A model generated the notes under the pieces. It worked only from the letters and a program-made list of their open reading frames with translations. It was not told where the DNA came from and did no database searches. A stretch of DNA of 64,000 nucleotides from JAHECE01 sp963780675 (GTDB taxonomy: Bacteria > Actinomycetota > Actinomycetes > Actinomycetales > JAHECE01): positions 310,001 to 374,000 of the forward strand of contig CAWACR010000010.1 in the NCBI GenBank assembly GCA_963780675.1, read 5' to 3'. Position numbers and translations under genes: made by a program. The first letter of the stretch is position 1; each line of letters opens with the position of its first letter. This document shows, one piece after another, positions 7,496 to 15,631 of this stretch.

Positions 7496-8407
7496 CTACA
7501 CCCGGTCGGCGATGGCGTCCGCGAACATGTCGAGCGCGCCCGGGTAGTGGGAGAAGTGCAGCGACGGGTCGGTGAGGCCGACCTCCATCACGGTCGGCTT
7601 GCCCTCGTCGTCGAGCACCAGGTCGACGCGTGCGTACAGCAGGTTCTCGTCGCGCCCCATCCGCTCCTGCATGATCGTGAGCACAGCCTCGCGAACGGCC
7701 TCCGCGACGGCGAGCTCGGCACCGCTCGCGACGACGGTGTCGATGCGCTCGATGTGCGTCTCCTCCGGTCCCTGCGACGGCCCGTGGAGCATGGCGGCCT
7801 TGTGCACGGCGTAGACGAACTGCCCTTCGATGTAGACGAGCGAGCGCTCACCGAGGATGTCGACAGACGGCTGGTAGCGCTGCACCATGACCGACCGCCC
7901 CTCCGCGAGAACGCGCATCGCGTGCAGGATCGCGAGCCGGCGGGAGTCGGGGTCGTTCGCGGTATAGCGGCCCGTGTCGTGGGCGCCACCGCTGACGGCG
8001 GGCTTGATCACGAACTCGCCGCTGGCGGGGAAGCGCGTGTGGATGCGCTGCTTGGTCAGCTTCATCAGGGGCTCGAGCCACTGGGTCTTGAGCACGGGGA
8101 CCCCGCGCGCGCGAAGGTCCTCGAGGTAGTGCTTGTCGGTATTCCAGTCGACCACCTCGGCGAGGTTCAGGAGCCGCGGCACGGAGCGCACCCAGCCGAG
8201 GAACTCTCCGCGCCGCCGCGCGTAGTCCCGCGTCGAGCGAAGCACGACGAGGCCCGCCTCCGACCAGTCGACCGACGGGTCGTCCCAGACGACGGCCCTG
8301 GCGTCGAATCCGCGCTCGGAGAGCGCCTCGATCAGCGGGGCGTCCTCGGCGTCGAGGTCAGGGAGTGCGCTGCAGGTGGCGAGGGACACGCGTGGCTTAG
8401 TGGACAC
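7496..8407 (-). CDS. ATP-grasp family protein
   Basis: A 303-residue protein of the ATP-grasp superfamily (carboxylate-amine/thiol ligases). Blocks seen are VVLRSTRDYARRR near residue 60, KHYLEDLRARGVPVLKTQWL, GEFVIKPAVSGGAHDTGRY (the phosphate-binding strand pair), VMVQRYQP, and ARVDLVLDDEGKPTVMEVGL with the metal-binding acidic residues. It resembles actinobacterial glutathione synthetase-like proteins of unknown substrate. The GTG at 8407 is chosen because upstream residues are low-complexity. It follows opuCA on the same strand but has no clear link to it. Confidence 0.8.
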   Translation of the reverse strand: MSTKPRVSLATCSALPDLDAEDAPLIEALSERGFDARAVVWDDPSVDWSEAGLVVLRSTRDYARRRGEFLGWVRSVPRLLNLAEVVDWNTDKHYLEDLRARGVPVLKTQWLEPLMKLTKQRIHTRFPASGEFVIKPAVSGGAHDTGRYTANDPDSRRLAILHAMRVLAEGRSVMVQRYQPSVDILGERSLVYIEGQFVYAVHKAAMLHGPSQGPEETHIERIDTVVASGAELAVAEAVREAVLTIMQERMGRDENLLYARVDLVLDDEGKPTVMEVGLTDPSLHFSHYPGALDMFADAIADRV

Positions 8408-8465
8408 GTCGCAACGGTACTCAGTCCGCGCCGGTCGGGGCGGCCTCCCGGGAACCCGAGTTGCG

Positions 8466-9554
8466 CTAGTCGGCAACCGCGTCCGGGTAGGCCCGGCGCA
8501 GGGCTCGGTGGATCACGGCGGGGGTGACCGTCCCGGCCGGGCGCCCCGCGCCGTCGACCACATCGACGCGCCCCAAGGGGCTCTCGGCGATCGCCGCGAA
8601 CGCCTCGCCGAGGGTCGCCCCGAGGTGGACGACGGCGCCCCCTACCGATGATCCGCCGTCGCCGTCCCCGGTGGGCGGGTCCAGGTCGGCGGCCTCGACC
8701 GCGGTGAGGGCGAGAAGGCGCAGCGCGGCGCCCTGCCCGATGAAGCCGCGGACGAAGTCGGTCGCGGGCCGGGTGAGGATCGTGACGGGGTCGGCCACCT
8801 GCTCCAGCCGCCCACCCTGGCTGAAGACGGCCACGCGGTCGCCGAGCAGGACGGCCTCGTCGATGTCGTGGGTCACGAGCATGACGGTGGGCCTCAACTG
8901 GCGGTGCAGACGCCGGAACTCCTCCTGCAGGCGTCGACGACCGACGGGATCGACCGCGCCGAACGGCTCGTCCATGAGCAGCACGCGGGGCTCGGCCGCC
9001 AGTGCGCGCGCGACGCCGACGCGCTGGCGCTCCCCGCCGGAGAGCTCGTGCGGGTACCTCGTCGCGTAGACGGCCGGCGCCAGACCGACGAGGTCGAGCA
9101 GCTCGCCCACCCGCGCATTCGCCCGCTTCTTGTCCCACCCGAGGAGCGCCGGCACCGTGCCGACGTTCTGCGCGACCGTCCGGTGCGGGAACAGCCCGAC
9201 GTGCTGGATGACGTACCCGATCCCCCGCCGGAGCCGCACGGGGTCGACGCCGGCGATGTCGGCGCCGTCGAGCAGGATGCGTCCCGACGTGGGCTCGACC
9301 AGGCGGTTGACCATCCGCATCGTCGTCGACTTGCCGCAGCCCGACGGCCCGACGAGCACGAGGAGCTCGCGGGCGTACACGTCGAGGTCGAGGTCGGCGA
9401 CGGCGCGGGTGCCGTCCGGGTACGTCTTGCCCGCGCCCTCGAACCGGATGAGGACCTCCGCCTGCCCGTCCGGCGGGACGCGATCCGGCAGCGGGACGCG
9501 CTCGTCCGACCGGACGCGCTCGTCGGACAGCGGGCGGGGCGGCTCGGCGGGCAC
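8466..9554 (-). CDS. Osmoprotectant ABC transporter ATPase (OpuCA/ProV-like)
   Basis: A 362-residue ATPase energising uptake of glycine betaine or other quaternary amines. Walker A is GPSGCGKST, the signature is LSGGERQRVG, Walker B is VLLMDEPFGAVDP, followed by VTHDIDEAV. The C-terminal 100 residues look like a single CBS-type regulatory module (GRVDVVDGAGRPAGTVTPAVIH). The ATPase is transcribed away from the two permease genes and binding protein, across a gap of about 52 bases, so the two halves of the transporter share one divergent promoter region. Confidence 0.9.
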   Translation of the reverse strand: MPAEPPRPLSDERVRSDERVPLPDRVPPDGQAEVLIRFEGAGKTYPDGTRAVADLDLDVYARELLVLVGPSGCGKSTTMRMVNRLVEPTSGRILLDGADIAGVDPVRLRRGIGYVIQHVGLFPHRTVAQNVGTVPALLGWDKKRANARVGELLDLVGLAPAVYATRYPHELSGGERQRVGVARALAAEPRVLLMDEPFGAVDPVGRRRLQEEFRRLHRQLRPTVMLVTHDIDEAVLLGDRVAVFSQGGRLEQVADPVTILTRPATDFVRGFIGQGAALRLLALTAVEAADLDPPTGDGDGGSSVGGAVVHLGATLGEAFAAIAESPLGRVDVVDGAGRPAGTVTPAVIHRALRRAYPDAVAD

Positions 9555-9606
9555 GCCCCGACCGTACCGGGGGGCGCGTGTCGGAGCACGCGGGTAGCCT
9601 CGCGCC

Positions 9607-10281
9607 GTGACCCCTCGGGACGCCCCACCGAACCCGTGGGTCTCGCTCGACTACGTGCAGGACAACTGGGGCGACATCAGCGCGGCCCTGGCCCAGCACG
9701 CGAGCCTCACCGTCCAGGCCATCGCCATCGCCCTGACCCTCGCGATCCCCCTCGCCGTGATCGCGCGGTTCCGTCGCGGCCTCGAGGCGCCGGTCCTCGG
9801 CGTGACGGCCGTCCTCTACACCATCCCGTCGCTCGCGCTCTTCGGCCTGCTCGCGCCCGTCACGGGCATCGGGCGGACCACGGTGCTCATCGCCCTCGTC
9901 GCCTACGCGCTGCTCATCCTCGTGCGCAACACGGTGGTCGGCCTGCGCTCGGTCCCGCCCGAGGTGCGCGACGCCGCCCGCGGCCAGGGCTACGGGGCGC
10001 TGCGCCAGCTCGTCGGCGTCGAGTTCCCCATCGCCCTGCCGGCGATCTTCGTCGGCGTTCGCCTCGCCACGGTGACCACCGTGGCCCTGGTGACGGTCGG
10101 CGTCGTCGTCGGCTACGGAGGGCTGGGCCAGCTGATGTTCCGCGGCCTCTACTCCGACTACCGCGCCGAGGTGTTCACGGCGACGGTCCTGTGCCTCGCC
10201 CTGGCGTTCGTCGCGGACCTGCTGCTGTGGCTGCTCGGCCGCGCGCTCACCCCGTGGTCGCGGGGACGGGTGGCGTCGTGA
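9607..10281 (+). CDS. Osmoprotectant ABC permease 1 (OpuCB-like)
   Basis: A 224-residue inner-membrane permease with about six hydrophobic segments. It has the binding-protein-dependent transporter signature around EVRDAARGQGYGALRQL, the loop that docks on the ATPase. TLAIPLAVIARF and YTIPSLALFGLL are typical of the OpuCB/OpuCD pair. GTG start; the stop overlaps the next gene by four bases. Confidence 0.9.
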   Translation: MTPRDAPPNPWVSLDYVQDNWGDISAALAQHASLTVQAIAIALTLAIPLAVIARFRRGLEAPVLGVTAVLYTIPSLALFGLLAPVTGIGRTTVLIALVAYALLILVRNTVVGLRSVPPEVRDAARGQGYGALRQLVGVEFPIALPAIFVGVRLATVTTVALVTVGVVVGYGGLGQLMFRGLYSDYRAEVFTATVLCLALAFVADLLLWLLGRALTPWSRGRVAS

Positions 10282-11021
10282 GGCTCGACGCCGCCCTCGG
10301 GTTCCCGACGGCGATCGGGTCGGCATCGCCGTCGTCGGTGGTGCAGGACGCGATCGTCTGGCTCAACGACCCCGCCAACTGGACCGGCCCGAACGGGATC
10401 ATCGCGCTGACCGCGGAGCACCTCACGATGTCGCTCGTCGCGGTGCTCGCGGCCGCGGCGATCGCGCTACCGCTGGGTATCTGGCTGGGGCACACCGGCC
10501 GCGGGGCCACGCTGACCGTCGTCGTCGCGAACACCACCCGGGCCCTGCCGACGCTCGCCCTGCTCACCCTCTTCGCGGCGTCGGCCATCGGTTTCGGCAA
10601 CCGGGCCACCGTGCTCGCGGTGACCGTCTTCGCCATCCCGCCCATCCTCACCAATGCCCACGAGGGGGTGCGGAGCGTCGATCCCGACGCCCGCGACGCG
10701 GCGGTGGGCATGGGCATGGCGCCGTCCCGGGTGCTGCGCGCCGTCTCGATCCCGCTGGCGTTGCCGCTGATCGGAGCCGGGATCCGCACCTCAGCGGTCC
10801 AGGTGGTCGCGACCATCCCCCTGGCCGCGCTCGTGGGCGGCGGCGGTCTCGGTGTGATCATCGTGACCGGCATCGCGACGCAGCGGTACGGCAAGGCGCT
10901 CGCCGGAGCGGTGCTCGTGGCGACGATCTGCCTGGTCGTCGAGGGCGTGCTCGCCCTGACGCAGCGGACGCTGACCCCGGCGCCTCTGCGGCAGCTCGCG
11001 CGGACCGAGGCCGCGGCATGA
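10278..11021 (+). CDS. Osmoprotectant ABC permease 2 (OpuCD-like)
   Basis: A 247-residue partner permease. The coupling loop is DPDARDAAVGMGMAPSRVL, and the membrane segments include TMSLVAVLAAAAIALPLGIWL and ALPTLALLTLFAASAIGF. The GTG at 10278 overlaps the stop of permease 1 (GTGA), so the two are translationally coupled. A hairpin at 11038-11056 separates it from the binding-protein gene. Confidence 0.9.
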   Translation: MRLDAALGFPTAIGSASPSSVVQDAIVWLNDPANWTGPNGIIALTAEHLTMSLVAVLAAAAIALPLGIWLGHTGRGATLTVVVANTTRALPTLALLTLFAASAIGFGNRATVLAVTVFAIPPILTNAHEGVRSVDPDARDAAVGMGMAPSRVLRAVSIPLALPLIGAGIRTSAVQVVATIPLAALVGGGGLGVIIVTGIATQRYGKALAGAVLVATICLVVEGVLALTQRTLTPAPLRQLARTEAAA

Positions 11022-11037
11022 CAGACGGCTCGCTTGC

Positions 11038-11056
11038 CCCGGGGACTGTCCCCGGG
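11038..11056. promoter_or_regulatory. Intercistronic hairpin
   Basis: CCCGGGGA, loop CTG, TCCCCGGG: an 8-bp perfect stem between the permease and binding-protein genes of one operon. Such hairpins often stabilise or partly terminate the message so that binding protein and permease are made in different amounts; that role is inferred. Confidence 0.45.
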
Positions 11057-11090
11057 ATCGAATGGCTGCTTCCCCACGAAAGGTGAACCC

Positions 11091-12095
11091 ATGCGCACAT
11101 CCAGGATCGCCCTGGCCGGCGTCAGCGCCCTCGTCCTGTTCTCGGTGGCCGCGTGCGGCGAGTCCGGGTCCTCGGGCGACGGCGGCAGCACGGCCGACGG
11201 CGGCGCCACCTCGACGCTCGCGGTCTGCGAGCCCGTCCCGGGCGAGCAGCTCGTGGTGCTCGAGGACGACCTCAAGCTCCAGACCGTCGACAACATCATC
11301 CCGGCGGTCAACGCCGCCGCTGCCCAGCCGGCGATGATCGCCGCGCTCGACGCCGTCTCTGCGACGCTCGACACCCCCCGGCTCGTCAACCTCAACAAGC
11401 AGGTCGACATCGACCGGAACACCTCCAGCCAGGTCGCCGCGGACTTCGTGGAGGGCTCGGACCTCGCGATCACCGACACCTCGGGTTCGGGAGACGTCGT
11501 CGTCGGCGCGGCCAACTTCTCGGAGTCGGCGACGCTCGCGGAGATCTACGCCGCCGCGCTGCGGCAGGCCGGGTACAACGTCTCGGTCCGCGCCATCGGC
11601 AACCGCGAGACCTACCTGCCCGCCCTCGAGAACGGCGAGCTGACCGTGGTGCCCGAGTACGTCGGCACCCTGACCGAGTTCCTCAACAAGTCGGTGAACG
11701 GGCCCGACGCCGCCCCGCTGGCCAGCGGTGACCTCGACGCCACCGTGGAGGCTCTGACCGGCCTCGGGGACGAGGTCGGGCTCGTCTTCGGCGCGCCCGC
11801 CGAGGCGGCCGACCAGAACGCCTTCGCCGTGACGACGGCGTTCGCCGAGGAGAACGGGGTCTCGACCCTCTCCGAGCTGGCCGCGACCTGCGGCGGGATC
11901 GTGCTCGGCGGGCCGCCGGAGTGCCCGGAGCGCACCTTCTGCCAGCCGGGCCTCGAGGAGACCTACGGCCTCGACATCGCCGAGTTCACCTCGCTCGACG
12001 CCGGCGGTCCGCTGACGAAGGAGGCCCTGCGCCAGGGTGAGATCAGCCTCGGCCTGGTGTTCTCCTCCGACGCGGCGTTCGCCGCGGCCGGCTGA
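11091..12095 (+). CDS. Osmoprotectant-binding lipoprotein, circularly permuted
   Basis: A 334-residue binding protein for the adjacent OpuC-type importer. Lipobox VAAC (C22) anchors it. In OpuCC/ProX-type proteins the mature chain begins with a VxVGSxNFxE strand and ends with a VVLEDD...LN..VD segment. Here the order is reversed: LVVLEDDLKLQTVDN to VAADFV lies at residues 53-121, and DVVVGAANFSESATLAEIY starts at about 135. The chain stops after ISLGLVFSSDAAFAAAG, exactly where the moved block would normally follow. GAAAGG at 11079 serves the ATG at 11091. Type of protein is sure; permutation is read from family knowledge. Confidence 0.88.
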   Translation: MRTSRIALAGVSALVLFSVAACGESGSSGDGGSTADGGATSTLAVCEPVPGEQLVVLEDDLKLQTVDNIIPAVNAAAAQPAMIAALDAVSATLDTPRLVNLNKQVDIDRNTSSQVAADFVEGSDLAITDTSGSGDVVVGAANFSESATLAEIYAAALRQAGYNVSVRAIGNRETYLPALENGELTVVPEYVGTLTEFLNKSVNGPDAAPLASGDLDATVEALTGLGDEVGLVFGAPAEAADQNAFAVTTAFAEENGVSTLSELAATCGGIVLGGPPECPERTFCQPGLEETYGLDIAEFTSLDAGGPLTKEALRQGEISLGLVFSSDAAFAAAG

Positions 12096-12113
12096 CCCTG
12101 CCCCAGCCCCCGT

Positions 12114-12181
12114 GTCGCCGAACGCGGGGTTGTGGGTCGTATGGACCTCCGTACGACCCACAACCCCGCGTTCGGCGACAA
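12114..12181. repeat. 29-bp-arm palindrome, copy 1
   Basis: Arms 12114-12142 and 12153-12181 are perfect inverse complements around the ten-base loop TGGACCTCCG. The core motif CCGAACGCGGGGTT recurs at 47509-47568 with compensatory changes. It lies between the convergent binding-protein and histidine-kinase genes, where it could end both transcripts, though no T-run follows it. Confidence 0.9.
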
Positions 12182-12214
12182 GGGCCAACGGGGGGATTGC
12201 GCGATCCGGGGAGG

Positions 12215-13645
12215 TCAGCGTCCCGGGGACGCGGGGGTCGGGGGCGTGCGGGGAACCGTGAGGGTCGCCCGCACACCACCCCACGGCGAGTCCTCGAGCA
12301 GCACGTCGCCGCCGGCGTCCCGGGCGATCTCGCGCGCGATCGCCAGCCCCAGCCCACTCCCGCCGGCCTCGCGCTCCCGAGCGTCGTCGAGCCGGACGAA
12401 GCGCTCGAAGACGCGATCCCGGTCCGCCGGGTCGATCCCGCTCCCGTCGTCGTCGACAACCACCTCGCCGTCGGCGACCGACACCCGCACCCGGCTGCGC
12501 GCGTGCCGCCGCGCGTTGTCGACCAGGTTGCGCACCACGCGGGCCAGCGCCGCCGGGTCGCCGAGGCCGCGCCCGGCGCCGACCACCTCCACGCCGATCA
12601 CCTCCACGCCGACGACGCCCCCGCCGACATCGCCCCCGCCGACATCGCCCGACGACGCGACCCCGCCGCCCGAGGTCGCGACCCCGTCGCGGGCCACGGC
12701 GAGGAGGTCGACGTCGGCCACCGCCGTCGGCGAGGACCCGACCCGGGCGAGCAGCAGCAGGTCGTCCACGAGGGCCTGCATCCGCAGCACCTCCCCCTCG
12801 AGGTCCTCCGCGAGCTCGGCGCCGGTGTAGGCCGAGGGATGGGCCCGGGCCACCTCGAGGCTCGCCCGCGCGGCGGCCAGCGGCGAGCGGAGCTCGTGGG
12901 CGGCGTCAGCCACGAAGGCGCGCTGGCGCGCCGCCGCCACCTCCAGGCGGTCGAGCATCTCGTTGAGCGTGCGGGCGAGGGCGGCGAGCTCGTCGTCGCC
13001 GGGTGGCACGGGCAGAGCCCCCGGTCCCCCGGTGCGGGCGACCTGTGCGGCGGCCCGGCGGAGCTGGTCGACCGGGTGCAGCGCCCGCCCGAGCGCCACC
13101 CAGATCGCGGCGGCCAGCAGCGCCGTGAGAACCGGCACCACCGCGACCAGCGCGAGCCCCAGCGCCCGCAGCACGTCGCGGACCTCACCGAGCGGGACGG
13201 AGGCCACCACGGTCACCGGGGCGCCGCCGGAGGTGGCGGCCACCAGCGCGACGCGGGCCTCGGCGTCGTAGGCCGTCGCCGTGGTCCGCACGAGGGGCGC
13301 GTCGCCGGCCTCGCCGCGCCACGCGGCGACGGTCTCCGCCGGCAGCACCGGCAGCGTCCGGCTGGCGGTGGGGGACGAGGCGAGCACCCGCCCCTCGGCG
13401 TCGATCAGCTGGACGATCTCGCCGGGCTGGGTGACCGGCAGGGCGTCGGGCAGCCGGTCCTGCTCGGCGAGACCCGCCACGACGTCCGCCCGCGCGCGGA
13501 CCACCTCGTCCAGCACCGCGACGCGACCTCGGTCGAGGAAGGCGGTGAGCAGCATGGCCCCGACGGCGAGCGCCACGAACAGCAGACCGGCCGTCACCAC
13601 AGTGAGGCGCGCCCGCAGCGACCACCGCCCCCAGCCGCTCGCCAC
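12215..13645 (-). CDS. Sensor histidine kinase
   Basis: A 476-residue membrane kinase. One membrane helix (LTVVTAGLLFVALAVGAMLL) starts at about residue 14 and a second (LALVAVVPVLTALLAAAIWVAL) near 158, bracketing an extracytoplasmic sensor of about 120 residues. HAMP follows, then the H-box DAAHELRSPLAA, N-box VRNLVDNARRHA, G1 DDDGSGIDP and G2 GSGLGLAIA. Between H- and N-boxes lies an unusual valine/glycine-repeat insert (VGGGDVGGGVVGVEVIGVEV). Six bases downstream of the response regulator, with which it forms a pair. Confidence 0.92.
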   Translation of the reverse strand: MASGWGRWSLRARLTVVTAGLLFVALAVGAMLLTAFLDRGRVAVLDEVVRARADVVAGLAEQDRLPDALPVTQPGEIVQLIDAEGRVLASSPTASRTLPVLPAETVAAWRGEAGDAPLVRTTATAYDAEARVALVAATSGGAPVTVVASVPLGEVRDVLRALGLALVAVVPVLTALLAAAIWVALGRALHPVDQLRRAAAQVARTGGPGALPVPPGDDELAALARTLNEMLDRLEVAAARQRAFVADAAHELRSPLAAARASLEVARAHPSAYTGAELAEDLEGEVLRMQALVDDLLLLARVGSSPTAVADVDLLAVARDGVATSGGGVASSGDVGGGDVGGGVVGVEVIGVEVVGAGRGLGDPAALARVVRNLVDNARRHARSRVRVSVADGEVVVDDDGSGIDPADRDRVFERFVRLDDAREREAGGSGLGLAIAREIARDAGGDVLLEDSPWGGVRATLTVPRTPPTPASPGR

Positions 13646-13651
13646 GCGCCG

Positions 13652-14306
13652 CTACCCCACGACCCGGTACCCGGCGCCCCGCACGGTGGCGATCGCCGAG
13701 CGCCCGAGCTTGCGGCGCAGGTAGCCGACGTAGACCTCGACCACGTTGACGTCCTCCCCGGTCCCGTCCCACACGTGGTCGCGCAGCTCCACCTTGCCGA
13801 CCACCCGCTCGGCGTTCCGCATGAGGTACTCCAGCAGGGCGAGCTCGCGAGTGGTCAGGTCCACGAGCCGCCCGGCCTGGGTCACGGTGCGCGCCGCGGG
13901 GTCCAGCACGAGGTCGCCGACGCGCGAGCACGGCCGGCCGCACCTGGGCGGGCCGCCGGAGCAGGGCCCGCAGCCGCGCGACGAGGACGACGAACGAGAA
14001 CGGCTTGGTGAGGTAGTCGTCGGCTCCGACGTCGAGGCCGTCGGCGACGTCGTGCTCGCCGGCCTTCGCCGAGAGCATGAGGACGGGCGTGGTGACGCCC
14101 CGCTCGCGCAGCGCCGTCACCACGTCGTAGCCGTTGCGGCCGGGCAGCATGACGTCGAGCACGACGGCGTCGTAGTCGGTGTAGGTGGCCATGGTCAGGC
14201 CGGTCGGGCCGTCGTAGGCGACGTCGACGGCGAACCCCTCCGCGGTGAGGCCCCGCTGGAGGGCGCGCACCAGCCCGCGCTCGTCGTCGACCACCAGCAC
14301 CCGCAC
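13652..14306 (-). pseudogene. OmpR-family response regulator, frameshifted
   Basis: The receiver domain starts MRVLVVDDERGLVRALQ, with the phospho-accepting aspartate in DAVVLDVMLPG and the lysine in DDYLTKPFSF. The winged-helix DNA-binding domain (LTTRELALLEYLMRN to VRGAGYRVVG) lies in another frame. The frames change near 13920-13930; dropping one base there restores a continuous protein of about 217 residues. Either a sequence error or a real one-base insertion that removes DNA binding. Partner of the kinase at 12215-13645, and divergent from the LolA/ABC operon it probably controls. Confidence 0.8.
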
Positions 14307-14374
14307 CGGGCCAGCATCCCACCGGCCCGGCCTCTCTCAGGTTCCCCTCAGCGTCGGTGAGGCATGCTCAGCCC

Positions 14375-15631
14375 ATGAGCACTCCCACGAGCAGTTCCGC
14401 CGTCACCCGGGCCCTCAGGTCGCCGCGCGCGCGGTGGGCGGTCCCGGGAGGAATCGCCGTCGGCGTCGCCATGGCGATGGCCGCGACGCCGCTCCTGGCG
14501 TCCGCCGACTCCGTCGCCCTGCCCGAGGTCACCGCGGCCGAGCTGCTCACGGCCGTCGCCGAGGCCGAGCCGACGCCGCTCTCCGGCACCGTGGTCCACA
14601 CGGCGCGCCTTGGCCTGCCCGAGATCCCCATGACGGAGATGACCGGCGCCGACCCGCTCGCCCTGCTCAGCGGCTCCTCCACGCTGCGCGTGTGGTCCGA
14701 CGGCGCCGAGCGCTCGCGCGTGGCCCTGCTCGGCACGGCGTCGGAGTACTCGATGGTCACCGACGGCCCCGAGGCGTGGACTTACTCCAGCTCGGACCAG
14801 GAGGCCGTGCACTACACCCTCGACGCCGAGGACCTCGCCCGCTGGGAGGCGATGGACCCGCAGGCCCAGGCCGCCGCACAGTACGACGGCGAGCTCCCGA
14901 CGCCGGCCGAGGCGGTCGAGGCCGCGCTGGAGCGCGTCGAGGAGCACTCCACGGTGACGATCGACGAACCGACCACGGTCGCGGGCCGCGACGCCTACCA
15001 GCTCGTCGTCACCCCGACCAGCGACACCACCCTCGTGGCGCGCATGGTGGTCGCGGTCGACGCCGAGACCTCGGCCCCGCTGCGGATGCAGGTCTGGAGC
15101 CGGCAGGACGCCACCGCGCCGGCGCTGGAGATCGGCTTCACGGACGTCACCTTCGCGATGCCCGACGAGTCGGTCTTCACCTTCTCCACCCCGGCCGGGG
15201 CCACCACCTCCGAGGTCGTCGTGCCGCTGCCCGAGCCCCGGGAGTCGGACGCCGAGCACACCCCGGGCATGCTCCCCGACGGCGTGACGGTCACCGGCGA
15301 GGGCTGGGACACGGTCGTCGAGAAGAGCGACGTCGACGTCGAGGCGCTCCTCGCGGGCGACCCCGCCGCCGTCGCCACGCTGGCGGAGTCCGGCCGGTCG
15401 TTCGGCTCCTCGGACGCAGCGCAGGACCTCGTCGCGGAGTTCACCTCCGAGGACGGCTCGGGGATGCCGAGCATGCCGGACCTCGACGTCGCGACCCTGT
15501 ACGAGCAGCTGACCACCGAGGTCGCGGAGGGTCGTCTGCTCAGCTCCGCCCTCCTGAGCGTGCTCGTCACGAACGACGGGCGCATCCTGGTCGGGGCCGT
15601 CCCCGCCGAGACCCTGCGCTCCCTGGCGTGA
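14375..15631 (+). CDS. LolA-like/DUF2092 extracytoplasmic protein
   Basis: A 418-residue secreted or membrane-anchored protein. An N-terminal membrane segment (AVPGGIAVGVAMAMAATPLLASA) precedes a beta-rich domain reading LTAVAEAEPTPLSGTVV, WSDGAERSRVALLG and AWTYSSSDQEAVHYTL, the pattern of LolA-type and sigma-E-regulatory-like lipid-binding domains in actinobacteria. It is first in an operon with an ABC exporter (next start overlaps its stop by four bases). It may pass a lipid or envelope signal to the transporter or to the divergent two-component system; that is inference. Confidence 0.75.
   Translation: MSTPTSSSAVTRALRSPRARWAVPGGIAVGVAMAMAATPLLASADSVALPEVTAAELLTAVAEAEPTPLSGTVVHTARLGLPEIPMTEMTGADPLALLSGSSTLRVWSDGAERSRVALLGTASEYSMVTDGPEAWTYSSSDQEAVHYTLDAEDLARWEAMDPQAQAAAQYDGELPTPAEAVEAALERVEEHSTVTIDEPTTVAGRDAYQLVVTPTSDTTLVARMVVAVDAETSAPLRMQVWSRQDATAPALEIGFTDVTFAMPDESVFTFSTPAGATTSEVVVPLPEPRESDAEHTPGMLPDGVTVTGEGWDTVVEKSDVDVEALLAGDPAAVATLAESGRSFGSSDAAQDLVAEFTSEDGSGMPSMPDLDVATLYEQLTTEVAEGRLLSSALLSVLVTNDGRILVGAVPAETLRSLA

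Noticed and set aside
8332..10326. A 664-codon open frame on the minus strand across the osmoprotectant genes
   Set aside because: Its reading spans opuCA in the wrong frame and the permease antisense; low-complexity and domain-free.
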